Below are positions 31,691-40,437 of a DNA stretch of 64,000 nucleotides, one piece after another. The first letter of the stretch is position 1; every line of letters begins with the position of its first letter. This DNA comes from Catellatospora bangladeshensis (GTDB taxonomy: Bacteria; Actinomycetota; Actinomycetes; Mycobacteriales; Micromonosporaceae). The position numbers and the translations under genes are program-made. The notes under the pieces were generated by a model. That model ran no database searches. It worked only from the letters and a program-made list of their open reading frames with translations, and was not told the DNA's origin. The stretch spans positions 1 to 64,000 of the forward strand of contig NZ_BONF01000014.1 in the NCBI RefSeq assembly GCF_016862575.1, given 5' to 3'.

Positions 31691-33322
31691 GTGCAGGAAG
31701 CGCACGTCCCCCCGCGGCGGAGCAGGCGCGCCCGCAGCGCCGTGGCCGCCGGTGTCAGCACGGCCGTCGCGGCGCTGGTCATCAGCGTCGGCGCGGTCGC
31801 CGCCAACGCGGCCACGCTGTTCTCCGACGACTTCAACGACGGCAACGCCACCGGCTGGACCACCTCCGGCGGCAGCTGGGCGGTCTCGTCCGGCGTGTAC
31901 TCGCAGTCGAGCACCGGCGCGAGCGCCAAGGCGCTGGCCGGGTCCACGTCCTGGTCCACGGCCACCGTCTCGGCCAGGGTCCGGCCCGACACGTTCAGCG
32001 GCTCGTCCTCGCGCGGCGCAGGCGTCGCCGCCCGCGCGCAGAGCACGTCCAACTTCTACGCGCTCGTGCTCACCGGCAGCACCGTGCAGCTGCGCAAGGG
32101 CAGCACGACCACGCTCGCCTCGGCGCCGTTCACGGCGGCGACGGGCACCTGGTACACCCTGTCGCTGAGCGCGACCGGCAGCTCGCTGGTCGGCTCCGTC
32201 AACGGCGCGCAACTGGTGTCGGCATCGGACGGATCGTACGCCACCGGGCGAGCCGGGCTGCTGGCCAACTACGCGGCGGCCTCGTTCGACGACGTCCTGG
32301 CGACGGACGCGGCCGGCCCGAGCCCGTCCTCTCCCCCGGCGTCGCCGTCCACACCCGCCTCGCCATCGGCCCCGCCCAGCTCACCACCGCCGCCATCGCC
32401 CAGCACCAGCCCGCCGCCGCCCCCGACCGGCCTCGTCGGCTGGGCGAGCCAGGCCGGCGGCACCACCGGCGGCGGCACCGGCCCGACGGTCACCGTGTCC
32501 AGCTGGGCCGACCTGCGCACCCAGGCGCAGGCCGCGGGAGCCCGGACGATCCTGGTCAACGGCATGCTCAGCGGCTCGGGCACCATCGAGGTCACCGCGA
32601 ACAAGACGATCCGCGGCGTCGGCGCGGGCTCGGGCGTCTCCGGGACCACCCTCAACATCGAGGACATGCACCCGGCCAACGTGATCATCCAGAACCTGAA
32701 CATCCGCGGGGTGCCGGGCGGCGACGCGATCCAGATCGAGAACGCCACCCACATCTGGATCGACCACAACACGCTGTCCAGCACCATCGAGAGCGACGTC
32801 GACTTCTACGACGGCATGATCGACATCACCCACGCCGGTGACTACATCACGGTGTCGTGGAACATCATCCGCGACCACTGGAAGACGTCGCTGGTCGGGC
32901 ACTCCGACGGCAACTCCGGCGAGGACACCGGGCACCTGCGGATCACGTACCACCACAACTGGTTCGACCGGACCTTCGAGCGCAGCCCCCGGGTCCGCTT
33001 CGGCGAGACGGTCCACGTGTTCAACAACTACTACACCAACGTCAACAACAACTCCTCGTCGTACGCCATCGCGTCCACCATGAACGCCGGGGTGCTCGTC
33101 GAGGGCAACGTGTTCGAGAACGTGCAGCAGGCATGCTGGTCGGCCAGCGGCTACGCGGACTCCGACCCCGGCCGGCTGGTCGCGCGGGACAACTCGCTGA
33201 CCAACTCCGGCCCGTGCGAGACCAACGGCTCGGTGGCCGCGGTCCCGTACGGCTACACCGCGCAGAGCTCCGGCACCGTGAAGGCGTCCGTCACGGCGGG
33301 CGCCGGGGCGGGCAGGCTCTGA
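31691..33322 (+). CDS. Secreted pectate lyase (PL1-like) with N-terminal LamG-like module
   Basis: 543 residues from the GTG at 31691, preceded by AGGGAGGTCC (about 31678-31687). The signal peptide has a twin-Arg-like stretch (RRSRRARSAVAAGVSTAVAA, cleaved near ANAA). Residues about 45-205 form a DUF1080/LamG-like sandwich (DDFNDGNATGW start). A 45-residue Pro/Ser linker follows. The lyase domain shows the right-handed beta-helix repeats and catalytic-site blocks: VIIQNLNIRG, IWIDHNTLSS, DGMIDITHAGDYITVSWNII, TYHHNWFDRTFERSPRVRFG. The Arg in RSPRVR and the acidic ladder bind Ca and polygalacturonate. It cleaves pectate by beta-elimination outside the cell. The LacI-type operator upstream suggests sugar-controlled expression. 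Confidence 0.93.
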   Translation: MQEAHVPPRRSRRARSAVAAGVSTAVAALVISVGAVAANAATLFSDDFNDGNATGWTTSGGSWAVSSGVYSQSSTGASAKALAGSTSWSTATVSARVRPDTFSGSSSRGAGVAARAQSTSNFYALVLTGSTVQLRKGSTTTLASAPFTAATGTWYTLSLSATGSSLVGSVNGAQLVSASDGSYATGRAGLLANYAAASFDDVLATDAAGPSPSSPPASPSTPASPSAPPSSPPPPSPSTSPPPPPTGLVGWASQAGGTTGGGTGPTVTVSSWADLRTQAQAAGARTILVNGMLSGSGTIEVTANKTIRGVGAGSGVSGTTLNIEDMHPANVIIQNLNIRGVPGGDAIQIENATHIWIDHNTLSSTIESDVDFYDGMIDITHAGDYITVSWNIIRDHWKTSLVGHSDGNSGEDTGHLRITYHHNWFDRTFERSPRVRFGETVHVFNNYYTNVNNNSSSYAIASTMNAGVLVEGNVFENVQQACWSASGYADSDPGRLVARDNSLTNSGPCETNGSVAAVPYGYTAQSSGTVKASVTAGAGAGRL

Positions 33323-33345
33323 CCGAGGACCCCCTGCTCGGGTGA

Positions 33346-33372
33346 GGGAGGCCGGCCCCGTGCCGGCCTCCC
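33346..33372. terminator. Bidirectional terminator
   Basis: An 11-bp perfect stem (GGGAGGCCGGC / GCCGGCCTCCC) with the loop CCCGT lies between two converging stop codons. Confidence 0.65.
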
Positions 33373-33378
33373 GCAGGG

Positions 33379-34878
33379 TCAGGTGTTCAGCGGCCGCCGG
33401 GCCACCGCGAGCAGGTGCGTCACCGGCCAGTCCAGCGGCTGCCCGTCGAGGCCGGTCAGCGACGCGACGGGCGCGAGGCGGTGCTCGGCGATCCAGTCGT
33501 TGCGGAACGCGCGCGACGCGACGTCCAGCTCCCAGCCGATGCCGGTGAGCAGCTCCCGCCAGTCGGCGTAGGCCATACCGCAGAACTGCTCGGCCATCTC
33601 GGGCAGCCAGTTGCCGGTGTAGTCCTTGCGGGTCAGGAAGTCCATCGCGTCGGCCAGCGACAGCCGCACCGCGTCCCCGGCCGCCTCCCACGCGAACGGG
33701 AAGCGGTAGTCGACGGCGAACTGGTCGAACCTGGCCCGCGTGGACAGGCCCGCGACGTACGCGGTGACCTCGGCGGGCGGCAGCGCGGCCAGGTCCCGGC
33801 GGGGCGCGGCCGGGTTCTGGCCGTCACCGCGCTCCAGATGCAGCAGCACCGGCCGCTCGCGCTCGTCCGGGCCGCACACGTCACTGTTGATCCACACGCC
33901 GCCGGGCACGGTGTGGTCGTAGATCGCCTGCGCGAACGCGCGCAGCGAAGCGTAGCGGTCGCCGTACGACCAGATCTCGTGGGTCAGCGCGAAGGTCAGC
34001 GTCGTGTCCACCGACCTCGGCGGCAGGACCGCCCCGCCCAGCACGTTGCGGCGGTAGAAGAACACGTTCGGGTTGGTGAACGCGCCCTGCGCCTTCTTGT
34101 GCACGCACTCGTCGAACAGGTGCCGGGCCACTTCGACGCCGATCAGGTCGCTCTCCCGCAGCGCGGGCTCGCGGTCGGCCAGCTCCAGCACTGCCCCCGC
34201 GCCGCAGCCGATGTCCACGATGCGGCCCGGCCGCACGTGCTCGCGCACCGCCGACCACTTGCGCGCCGCACCGTCGGCGAACGCCTCGACGTAGGTCCGG
34301 TAGTCGCGGGTCGAGCTGAGCCCGCCCTCGTCGCCGACGACCGGGTCGTTGACGACGGTGCGCACGGCCTCGGCCAGCCGGTAGCGGTCGAACACGTCGA
34401 CGGTGGCCGGGTGGGCCAGCTCGCGCCAGGTCTCGTCCCCGGCGGCCAGCCGCAGCAGCACGTCCCAGGGCCGCTCCGGCTCGGGCGAAACCGCGCCCTC
34501 CACCGTGACGACCTTGAACCCGAGCAGCTCGTACAGCGCCGCCACCTCGGGCGTGGAGCAGGCCACCACGGTATTGCCCGTGCCCAGCGCGAGGCCGGTG
34601 TCCACGGTGACGTTCTTGAGGGTCACCTCGGCGAACCGGTCCGTCGGCGCCGTGTCGAACACCGGCACGACCAGCGAGCGCAGGCCGGTCTGCGCGCTGA
34701 ACCGCTCGATCGCCGCCTCGCGGCGGTGGTACGGCACCGGGTTGCGGCGGGTGTTCGCGTGGTTCGCCGAGGTCACCGCCCAGATGACGGTCGTCTCCGG
34801 CCCGGCCAGCTCGCTCAGGTAGCGGGCCTGGAACCGGGTGAGCACGTGGTGGCGGCCGGGGAACAGCACGAATTCCAT
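33379..34878 (-). CDS. Nucleotidylyltransferase-like/SAM methyltransferase fusion protein
   Basis: 499 residues from the ATG at 34878; an ATG at 34896 is an equally possible start and neither has a strong ribosome site. Residues 1-180 look like a nicotinamide-nucleotide or cytidylyl transferase Rossmann fold: MEFVLFPGRHHVLTRFQARY with its paired His, VIWAVTSANHANTRRNPVPY and a central VTLKNVTVDTG. Residues about 240-500 are a class I methyltransferase: glycine loop IVDIGCGAGAVLELA, acidic strand LIGVEVAR and PGGVWINSD. Fusing a nucleotidylyltransferase-like module to a methyltransferase is unusual. The substrate is unknown; a nucleotide- or cofactor-linked modification is the simplest idea. 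Confidence 0.7.
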   Translation of the reverse strand: MEFVLFPGRHHVLTRFQARYLSELAGPETTVIWAVTSANHANTRRNPVPYHRREAAIERFSAQTGLRSLVVPVFDTAPTDRFAEVTLKNVTVDTGLALGTGNTVVACSTPEVAALYELLGFKVVTVEGAVSPEPERPWDVLLRLAAGDETWRELAHPATVDVFDRYRLAEAVRTVVNDPVVGDEGGLSSTRDYRTYVEAFADGAARKWSAVREHVRPGRIVDIGCGAGAVLELADREPALRESDLIGVEVARHLFDECVHKKAQGAFTNPNVFFYRRNVLGGAVLPPRSVDTTLTFALTHEIWSYGDRYASLRAFAQAIYDHTVPGGVWINSDVCGPDERERPVLLHLERGDGQNPAAPRRDLAALPPAEVTAYVAGLSTRARFDQFAVDYRFPFAWEAAGDAVRLSLADAMDFLTRKDYTGNWLPEMAEQFCGMAYADWRELLTGIGWELDVASRAFRNDWIAEHRLAPVASLTGLDGQPLDWPVTHLLAVARRPLNT

Positions 34879-34944
34879 GTGCCGTTGATACCCCATTCCC
34901 GCACGTCGACGGCACGCGGCCCGGCGTTCACGCCGCCCGGGGCG

Positions 34945-35475
34945 TCATGCCTCCGCGTCGGCCTCCCACCTGCCGTCGGGAAGTTGCTTCATGCCGTCCA
35001 CCGAGTTGATCCACTCGTAGGCCGTCGCGGTCACCCCGTCTGCGGTGGTGACCTGCACGTGGAGGAACATACCCGCCTCGAACTGGGTGAACGCCGTGAC
35101 CGCCTCGGTGACCCGGTCCGGCCGCAACCGCAGCAGGTAGCCGTGGATCGTGCCCTGGCCGCTGAACTTGGCCGCCGGGTAGCCGGCGCCGCTGTCGTAG
35201 AGCCGGCCGGGCACGCTTGCCTCGGTGGCCTCCGCGACGAAGTCCTCGATGTCCGGGTAGCGCAGGTGGCCGGGCATGGTCGTGCCGTACACGAACATGT
35301 ACGTCTGCGCGGGGCTGGACGCCGCCGACGGCGTCGCGCCGTCGTCCCCGCCCGGGTCCACGAACAGGGCGATCACGGCCACGATCACGCTCAGCACCGC
35401 CGCGATCGTGCCGATGCCCGCCGGTGTACGCCATCCCGCCCGGGTGCTCCCGGTCTCCGCCTCGGCCACTGCCAC
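34945..35475 (-). CDS. Membrane-anchored gamma-glutamylcyclotransferase-like protein
   Basis: 176 residues. The N-terminal 45 residues carry one hydrophobic helix (GIGTIAAVLSVIVAVIALFV), so the domain probably faces outward. From residue about 58 the fold follows: YMFVYGTTMPGHLRYPDIED is the YGxLxxG loop, with SVPGRLYDSGAGYPAAKFSG and a YEW strand near the end. GGCT-fold enzymes act on gamma-glutamyl or similar amide substrates. Whether the catalytic Glu is kept is not clear, so catalysis is uncertain. It is oriented head-to-tail with the nucleotidylyltransferase/methyltransferase gene but 67 bp apart. Confidence 0.72.
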   Translation of the reverse strand: MAVAEAETGSTRAGWRTPAGIGTIAAVLSVIVAVIALFVDPGGDDGATPSAASSPAQTYMFVYGTTMPGHLRYPDIEDFVAEATEASVPGRLYDSGAGYPAAKFSGQGTIHGYLLRLRPDRVTEAVTAFTQFEAGMFLHVQVTTADGVTATAYEWINSVDGMKQLPDGRWEADAEA

Positions 35476-35527
35476 CCCTCCCCTGTCGGCGCATCACCGT
35501 AGCGGCAGGGTGCGCCGTTCCGGAACG

Positions 35528-35579
35528 GACGGACGGCGGCCGTGCGCGGCCTCCCGGTCGCACCTGACCGCCGTCCGTC
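35528..35579. repeat. 12-bp inverted repeat in the gap
   Basis: GACGGACGGCGG (35528-35539) and CCGCCGTCCGTC (35568-35579) are perfect arms with a 28-base spacer. It may be a terminator for the leftward VOC gene, although 150 bp from its stop. Confidence 0.35.
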
Positions 35580-35647
35580 GTACGTGATCGTCCAGCCGGA
35601 CGCCGGCGCCAGCTCTGCCCGTACTCGCTCCTCAAGCGCTCCGGGTT

Positions 35648-35709
35648 CGCAGTTTCGGGGAAAGTGCAGCCACGCCGGTGCCCGAGCCTGCAGTTTCCCC
35701 GAAACTGCG
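35648..35709. repeat. Perfect 16-bp inverted repeat, possible dispersed intergenic element
   Basis: CGCAGTTTCGGGGAAA (35648-35663) and TTTCCCCGAAACTGCG (35694-35709) are perfect inverted arms with a 30-base spacer, located 28 bp after the VOC stop on the minus strand. The AT-bearing arms are unlike a normal GC terminator of this window. Confidence 0.6.
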
Positions 35710-35737
35710 GGCCGGGGTGGGGCTCGACCGGCCCGGG

Positions 35738-36211
35738 TCAGCGGCCGGGTAGGCGTTTGCGGACCTCCTGCAGTACCCAGCCGTTGCCGTCGGGGTCGGT
35801 GAAGGTGGCGAATGAGCCGTAGTCGGTCCGGTCCGGGTGCCGGCCGCTCTCCTTGCCCGCGAAGCCGGGCGGGTAGGTGAAGTCGCCCTTGCCGTGCCCG
35901 TGCAGGAAGACCCCGGCGCCGTCGTGGAAGACCTCGCTGACGTCGATGCCGCGCTCCACCAGCTCGGCGCGGGCCGCCTCGATGTCCGGCACGACGAGGT
36001 AGATGCCCTGGAAGGAGCCCGGCTCGGCCGTGGTCATGCCCTTGCCGAAGATGATCGAGCACTCGGAGCCGGGCGGCGTGAACTGGATGCAGTGCCAGTC
36101 CTCGCTGGGCTTGGCCTCGATGTCCAGCCGGAAGCCCGCCTTCTCGTAGAAGGCCTTGGCCCGCGGCACGTCGGACACGGGTATCACGATGACTTCGAGT
36201 TTCAGATCCAT
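35738..36211 (-). CDS. VOC-superfamily protein, paralogue of 26330-26806
   Basis: 157 residues. It starts MDLKLEVIVIPVSDVPRAKA, close to the paralogue's KLEVVVIPVADV, and ends FATFTDPDGNGWVLQEVRKR. Middle blocks are FTPPGSECSIIFGKGM and LVVPDIEAARAELVERGIDV. One VOC module with a long C-terminal loop (HDGAGVFLHGHGKGDFTYPP) suggests a different substrate pocket from its paralogue. A typical stand-alone VOC protein of about 155 residues; no substrate is assignable. The next gene is divergent. Confidence 0.85.
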   Translation of the reverse strand: MDLKLEVIVIPVSDVPRAKAFYEKAGFRLDIEAKPSEDWHCIQFTPPGSECSIIFGKGMTTAEPGSFQGIYLVVPDIEAARAELVERGIDVSEVFHDGAGVFLHGHGKGDFTYPPGFAGKESGRHPDRTDYGSFATFTDPDGNGWVLQEVRKRLPGR

Positions 36212-36386
36212 CTGGGAGCCCCCCTGAGCGCGGCGCGCACCGCACCGGGCGTCGCCGGATCACCTCGGAACATCCTCACGCTACGCGCCGCCGTCGCGCT
36301 GAACGGCCACAACGCCGAACTGCCCGCCGAGTGCGAGTTCCGATTCCCGCCGGACTCCGCGCGGGTCCGCGACCAGACTTGCCGTC

Positions 36387-36866
36387 ATGTACACCGTTCA
36401 CGCCATCCCCGCCGAGGTCGTCGCCGACCTGCTGAACGCGGACGACGCGGGCCGCCCGCCCGAGCTGTCCACCGACGCCGAGGGCGGCGCGCCCCTGCGC
36501 TGCTGCCTGCGCCGGGCCGCCCCCGGAGACCGGATCGCGCTGGTCGCGTACGAGCCGCTGCGCCGCTGGTCCGCCGAGACCGGGGCGAACCCCGGCCCGT
36601 ATCTGGAGCGCGGGCCGGTGTTCGTGCATGCGTCGCCGTGCGGCGGACCGGCCGCCGGTGAGCCCGGCTACCTGGGTGAGGCGGAGCGGGTGTTCCGCCG
36701 CTACGACCGGGACGGGCGCATCCTCGGCGGCCGCCGCATCGACCGCGGCGAGACGCACCGGGAGGTGTTCGCCGAGATGTTCGCGGACCCCGGCGTCGCG
36801 CTGGTCCACGTCCGCGCGGTCGAGTACGGCTGCTTCCTGTACGAGGCCCGGCGCGACAGCGCCTGA
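36387..36866 (+). CDS. DUF1203 family protein
   Basis: 159 residues. DUF1203 features are clear: a short N-terminal IPAEVVADLL, then CCLRRAAPGDRIALVAYEPL, PYLERGPVFVHASPCGG, GGRRIDRG and a C-terminal VALVHVRAVEYGCFLYE. Members are about 150 residues long and of unknown function. It lies between a divergent VOC gene and a terminator, so it is a single-gene unit. Confidence 0.85.
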   Translation: MYTVHAIPAEVVADLLNADDAGRPPELSTDAEGGAPLRCCLRRAAPGDRIALVAYEPLRRWSAETGANPGPYLERGPVFVHASPCGGPAAGEPGYLGEAERVFRRYDRDGRILGGRRIDRGETHREVFAEMFADPGVALVHVRAVEYGCFLYEARRDSA

Positions 36867-36872
36867 GCGGGG

Positions 36873-36906
36873 ACGGCGGCGGCCCGCGAGTGCGAGCCGC
36901 CGCCGT
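36873..36906. terminator. Bidirectional terminator
   Basis: An 11-bp perfect stem (ACGGCGGCGGC / GCCGCCGCCGT) with a 12-base loop lies between the DUF1203 stop and the converging S8 protease stop. Confidence 0.65.
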
Positions 36907-36917
36907 GCCGCATCGGG

Positions 36918-39900
36918 TCAGCCTGCCCGGTAGGCGCGGATGACGGTCTGGTCGATGCCGCTGCCGGCCGCGCCCTCGGCCTTCACCCGCAGTGACACCG
37001 CCTGCCCGGCGGCGGGCACCGGCAACCGGGCGGCGAAGGACGCCGCGTCCTGCTGCCTGACCGGCACGGCCTGCCAGGTCGCGCCGTCGTCGAGCGAGGC
37101 CCACACCCGGAACGCGGTGACGTCCTGGACGGGCACGCCGTGGGCCTGCCGCACCGTGAACACGCTGGTCCCCGCCGTGGGATGGTTCGCCGCGTCCAGC
37201 GGCAGCGCGTAGTCCAGCGCGAACAGCGGCAGCGGTGCCCGCCCTGTGCCGGACGGGCCCGCCGAGCGGAACGTCCACGCCGTGGTGACCCGGGTGGAGA
37301 CCGGCAGCACCGCGCTCAGGTCGAGGTCGTACCGGAGCCGGTACTCGGCCGCCGCCTGCGGGATCTCGAACTCCCCGAACGGTGCCCGGCGCTCGCCGAC
37401 GAGCCTGCCGTCGCGGTGCAGGGTCAGCGAGGAGGTGGACTCGTCGCCGATCGGGAAGCAGCCGTAGCGCTGGTGCTGGTCGGTCAGGTCCATCAGCTCG
37501 ACGTGCAGCATCCCGCGGGTGCGGAACGGCGCGGACGGCCGGCAGCCGCTGTAGGAGACCGCCGGGTCGTCATACCAGTCGGTGCGCATCGGCTGGCGTA
37601 CCCAGACCAGGCTCTGCCGGCTGCCCGCCGCATAGGTGCGCTGGGCCTCCTGCGTGACCATGTCGAACCCGGCCTCGCCAACGGGGTAGAAGGCCTCGTC
37701 GAGCCAGGCGAATCCCGGTGTCACGTAATCGGTCCGCTGGGCGGGCAGGTTGTCCAGGATGGTCTCGGCGATGTACGCCCCGGTCGGGCTGAAGCCGTAG
37801 CGCTTGTGGCTGACGTGCGTGCCCGGGATGTCCAGCAGGTGGAAGCGCTGGTCGATGCGGGCCAGCCGGGCCTGCTCGGCGCCGTCGACCCGGTAGTGCG
37901 GATCGGCGGGGATGCCGCTGCCGAGCGGCCGGATCAGGTCGTAGAGGTACGGGCTCGGCGCGTCGCCGGGCGCGGTCAGGCCGTAGGCGGCGTGCACGCT
38001 GAACGTGCCGACGCCGGGCCCCGTCATCGGCACGGCGAACACGCTGCCCCGGGCCGCGTCCGCGCCCCACGCGAAGGCGAAGTCCGACCAGCCCAGACCC
38101 CGGCGGCCGGTCTGCTCGTAGGTGATGCCGACCGTCACCGGCACGGTGTCGACCCCGTCGACCGACGCCGTGACCGGGCGCGCGGCGGCGCCGTCGAAGA
38201 CCAGCGCCGTGTCTGCGCCGATGACGACCTCGGGATCACCGGTAAGGCCCATGCGGGTGCTCTCCGGCCCGAGATCCCACAGCGACGCCAGCACGCTGTA
38301 GCGCCCGGCGGGCACCCGCAGCACGACGGGCTCCCCGGGCTGGACCCCGACGTACTCGGCGAACAGGCTCGGGTCGTCGAGGTTGACCACGACACCGAAC
38401 GCGAGGACGTCGGCGTCCGCCGGTGCGCCCGGCAGCGGGACCGCGGTCAGGGTGAGGTCGTGGCTGCGCGGCTCGACATGGAACGTGACCGGGGTGCGCG
38501 ACACGACCGCGCCGCCCGCGGTACGGGCCGTGACGACCGCCGTGTGCAGGCCTGGTCTGGCCGCGAGCCGAGCCCGGTCGATGCGCAGCACGGTCGAGGC
38601 CCGGCCGCCGGGCGCCACCACCGCGTCCGTGCTGGACAGGGTCGCGGTGCCGGCGGGCGCGGCGGTGCCGTGGCGGTCGGTGACGGTCACGCCGAAGCGC
38701 AGCGTCTTGGCCGACTCCGACGTGTTCGCCCAGGACAGGGGTGCTTCCGCGGTGCCCGACTGCGGGTGGGTGAAGGTGCCCAGCGCGACGATCGGCTGCT
38801 CGCTCACCACCCCGTGCAGGGGGCGGGCGGCGTTCAGGCGACCGGCGCCGAGTTCGTACGCGTCACCGCCGGTCAGCGGATCGGCCGCGCCGACGAGGGC
38901 GGCCTTGAGCTGCGCGGGCTTCCAGCCGGGGTGACGCTGGGCCAGGATCGCGGCGGCGCCCGCGGCATGCGGAGCGGCCATGGAGGTGCCGCTCAGGCTG
39001 GTGTAACGCGCGTCGACGATGGTGCCGAGGCTGGTGCCCGCGGCGCGGGCCGCGACGATGTCGACGCCGGGCGCGACCAGCTCAGGCTTGGCCGCACGGG
39101 TGTTGACCAGGGGGCCCCGGCTGGAGAAGTCGGCGAGCCGGTCCCCGCGGTCGACCGCGCCGACCGTCAGCGCGGACGCGGCGGCGGCCGGCGAGGACAC
39201 GGCGCCGTCGACCGGCCCGTCGTTGCCCGCCGCGACCACGAACAGGGTGCCGTGCTTGGCGGTCAGCTCGTCGAGGGCCAGCGACATCGGGTCGGTGCCG
39301 TCGCTGGGCTCCCACCCGCCGAGACTCATGTTGACCACGTCGGCACGCTCGGCGGCCCACTCCATACCGGCGATGACCTGTGAGTCCGTGCCCTCGCCGC
39401 TGTCGCCGAGCACCTTGCCGACCAGCAGCCGGGCGCCGGGGGCGACGCCGCGGCGCTCCCCCTCCGAGGCCACGCCGCTGCCCGCGATGGTCGCGGCGAC
39501 GTGGGTGCCGTGCCCGTGGCGGTCGGCGGCGTCGCCGTCCTCGACGGTGAAGTCGGCGCGGGCGGCGATCCGGCCCTGCAGGTCGGGGTGGGTGAAGTCG
39601 GCCCCGGTGTCCAGCACCGCCACCTTGACGCCCTGGCCGGTGTATCCGGCGGCCCAGGCTTGCGGCGCGCGGATCTGGCCGAGGTTCGGGTCGAGGGCCG
39701 CCGCGCTCGTGGACTGCGCGGTCGCGCGTACCCGGTGGTCCAGCCAGACCCGGGTGGACGCGGCGGTCCCGCGGGTCGCGGCCGGGGTCCGGGCGGCGGC
39801 GGCCGACAGGGCGCGGATCAGGTCCGGGCCCTTCGCCTTGGGCTGGCGGGCGGCCACGGCCGCGATGCTGGGCAGCGAGCGGGTGACGCGCAGCCCGGCG

Positions 39901-40337
39901 GCGGGCGCGGCCAGGCGCTGGTCCGGCTGCGCGGCCTGGCGGACGATCAGCGGCAGTTCCCGGCTCCGCGCGTCGTCGTGGCCTTCGAGGATCAGCGTGG
40001 TCACGTCGAAGAGGGACGCGTCGAGGACCGGGCCGATCAGCCCGGCGACCTTGCCGGGGACGACCCGCACGTGCCCGTCGGGACCGCAGCTGCGGTCGAG
40101 CACGCCGTGCGGGTCGGCGGGGCGCACCGTGACCGCCGGGCACCCGGTGGCCCGGGTGCGCACGGTGACCACGTCCCCGGTGAGCAGCGTGACCGTGTAG
40201 GTGTGCCCCGACGGCAGCACCGCCGGGGCGGCGGCGGTCGCCGGTGCCTGCCGCAGGGCGCCGCCGAAGCCGGACAGCGTGACGGTGAGCACCACGGCCA
40301 TCAGCAGGCTGAGACTTCGCGTTCGTCGTACGTTCAC
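36918..40337 (-). CDS. Secreted S8 (subtilisin-like) protease
   Basis: 1139 residues from an ATG with GGGGGTTCG upstream. The signal peptide is residues 1-37 (MNVRRTRSLSLLMAVVLTVT, cleaved near ATAAA). The triad is complete: Asp in KVAVLDTGADFTHPDL, His in DRHGHGTHVAATIAG and Ser in SLSGTSMAAPHAAGAAAILA. An N-terminal propeptide of about 180 residues precedes the domain, and 500 residues of beta-rich modules follow, without kelch repeats. Despite sharing the catalytic fold with the protease at 20972, the accessory architecture is different. It is probably an extracellular protease. It lies 100 bp downstream of the GH43 pair and may share their transcript. Confidence 0.9.
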   Translation of the reverse strand: MNVRRTRSLSLLMAVVLTVTLSGFGGALRQAPATAAAPAVLPSGHTYTVTLLTGDVVTVRTRATGCPAVTVRPADPHGVLDRSCGPDGHVRVVPGKVAGLIGPVLDASLFDVTTLILEGHDDARSRELPLIVRQAAQPDQRLAAPAAGLRVTRSLPSIAAVAARQPKAKGPDLIRALSAAAARTPAATRGTAASTRVWLDHRVRATAQSTSAAALDPNLGQIRAPQAWAAGYTGQGVKVAVLDTGADFTHPDLQGRIAARADFTVEDGDAADRHGHGTHVAATIAGSGVASEGERRGVAPGARLLVGKVLGDSGEGTDSQVIAGMEWAAERADVVNMSLGGWEPSDGTDPMSLALDELTAKHGTLFVVAAGNDGPVDGAVSSPAAAASALTVGAVDRGDRLADFSSRGPLVNTRAAKPELVAPGVDIVAARAAGTSLGTIVDARYTSLSGTSMAAPHAAGAAAILAQRHPGWKPAQLKAALVGAADPLTGGDAYELGAGRLNAARPLHGVVSEQPIVALGTFTHPQSGTAEAPLSWANTSESAKTLRFGVTVTDRHGTAAPAGTATLSSTDAVVAPGGRASTVLRIDRARLAARPGLHTAVVTARTAGGAVVSRTPVTFHVEPRSHDLTLTAVPLPGAPADADVLAFGVVVNLDDPSLFAEYVGVQPGEPVVLRVPAGRYSVLASLWDLGPESTRMGLTGDPEVVIGADTALVFDGAAARPVTASVDGVDTVPVTVGITYEQTGRRGLGWSDFAFAWGADAARGSVFAVPMTGPGVGTFSVHAAYGLTAPGDAPSPYLYDLIRPLGSGIPADPHYRVDGAEQARLARIDQRFHLLDIPGTHVSHKRYGFSPTGAYIAETILDNLPAQRTDYVTPGFAWLDEAFYPVGEAGFDMVTQEAQRTYAAGSRQSLVWVRQPMRTDWYDDPAVSYSGCRPSAPFRTRGMLHVELMDLTDQHQRYGCFPIGDESTSSLTLHRDGRLVGERRAPFGEFEIPQAAAEYRLRYDLDLSAVLPVSTRVTTAWTFRSAGPSGTGRAPLPLFALDYALPLDAANHPTAGTSVFTVRQAHGVPVQDVTAFRVWASLDDGATWQAVPVRQQDAASFAARLPVPAAGQAVSLRVKAEGAAGSGIDQTVIRAYRAG

Positions 40338-40437
40338 ATCGAACCCCCATCCGTACGGAGCCCGCGTCCGGGGGTCGGACGCGGGCTACGTACCTACAAC
40401 GGGTCCTATGTGGTCGATGGTTGTACGGCCGCCGTGA

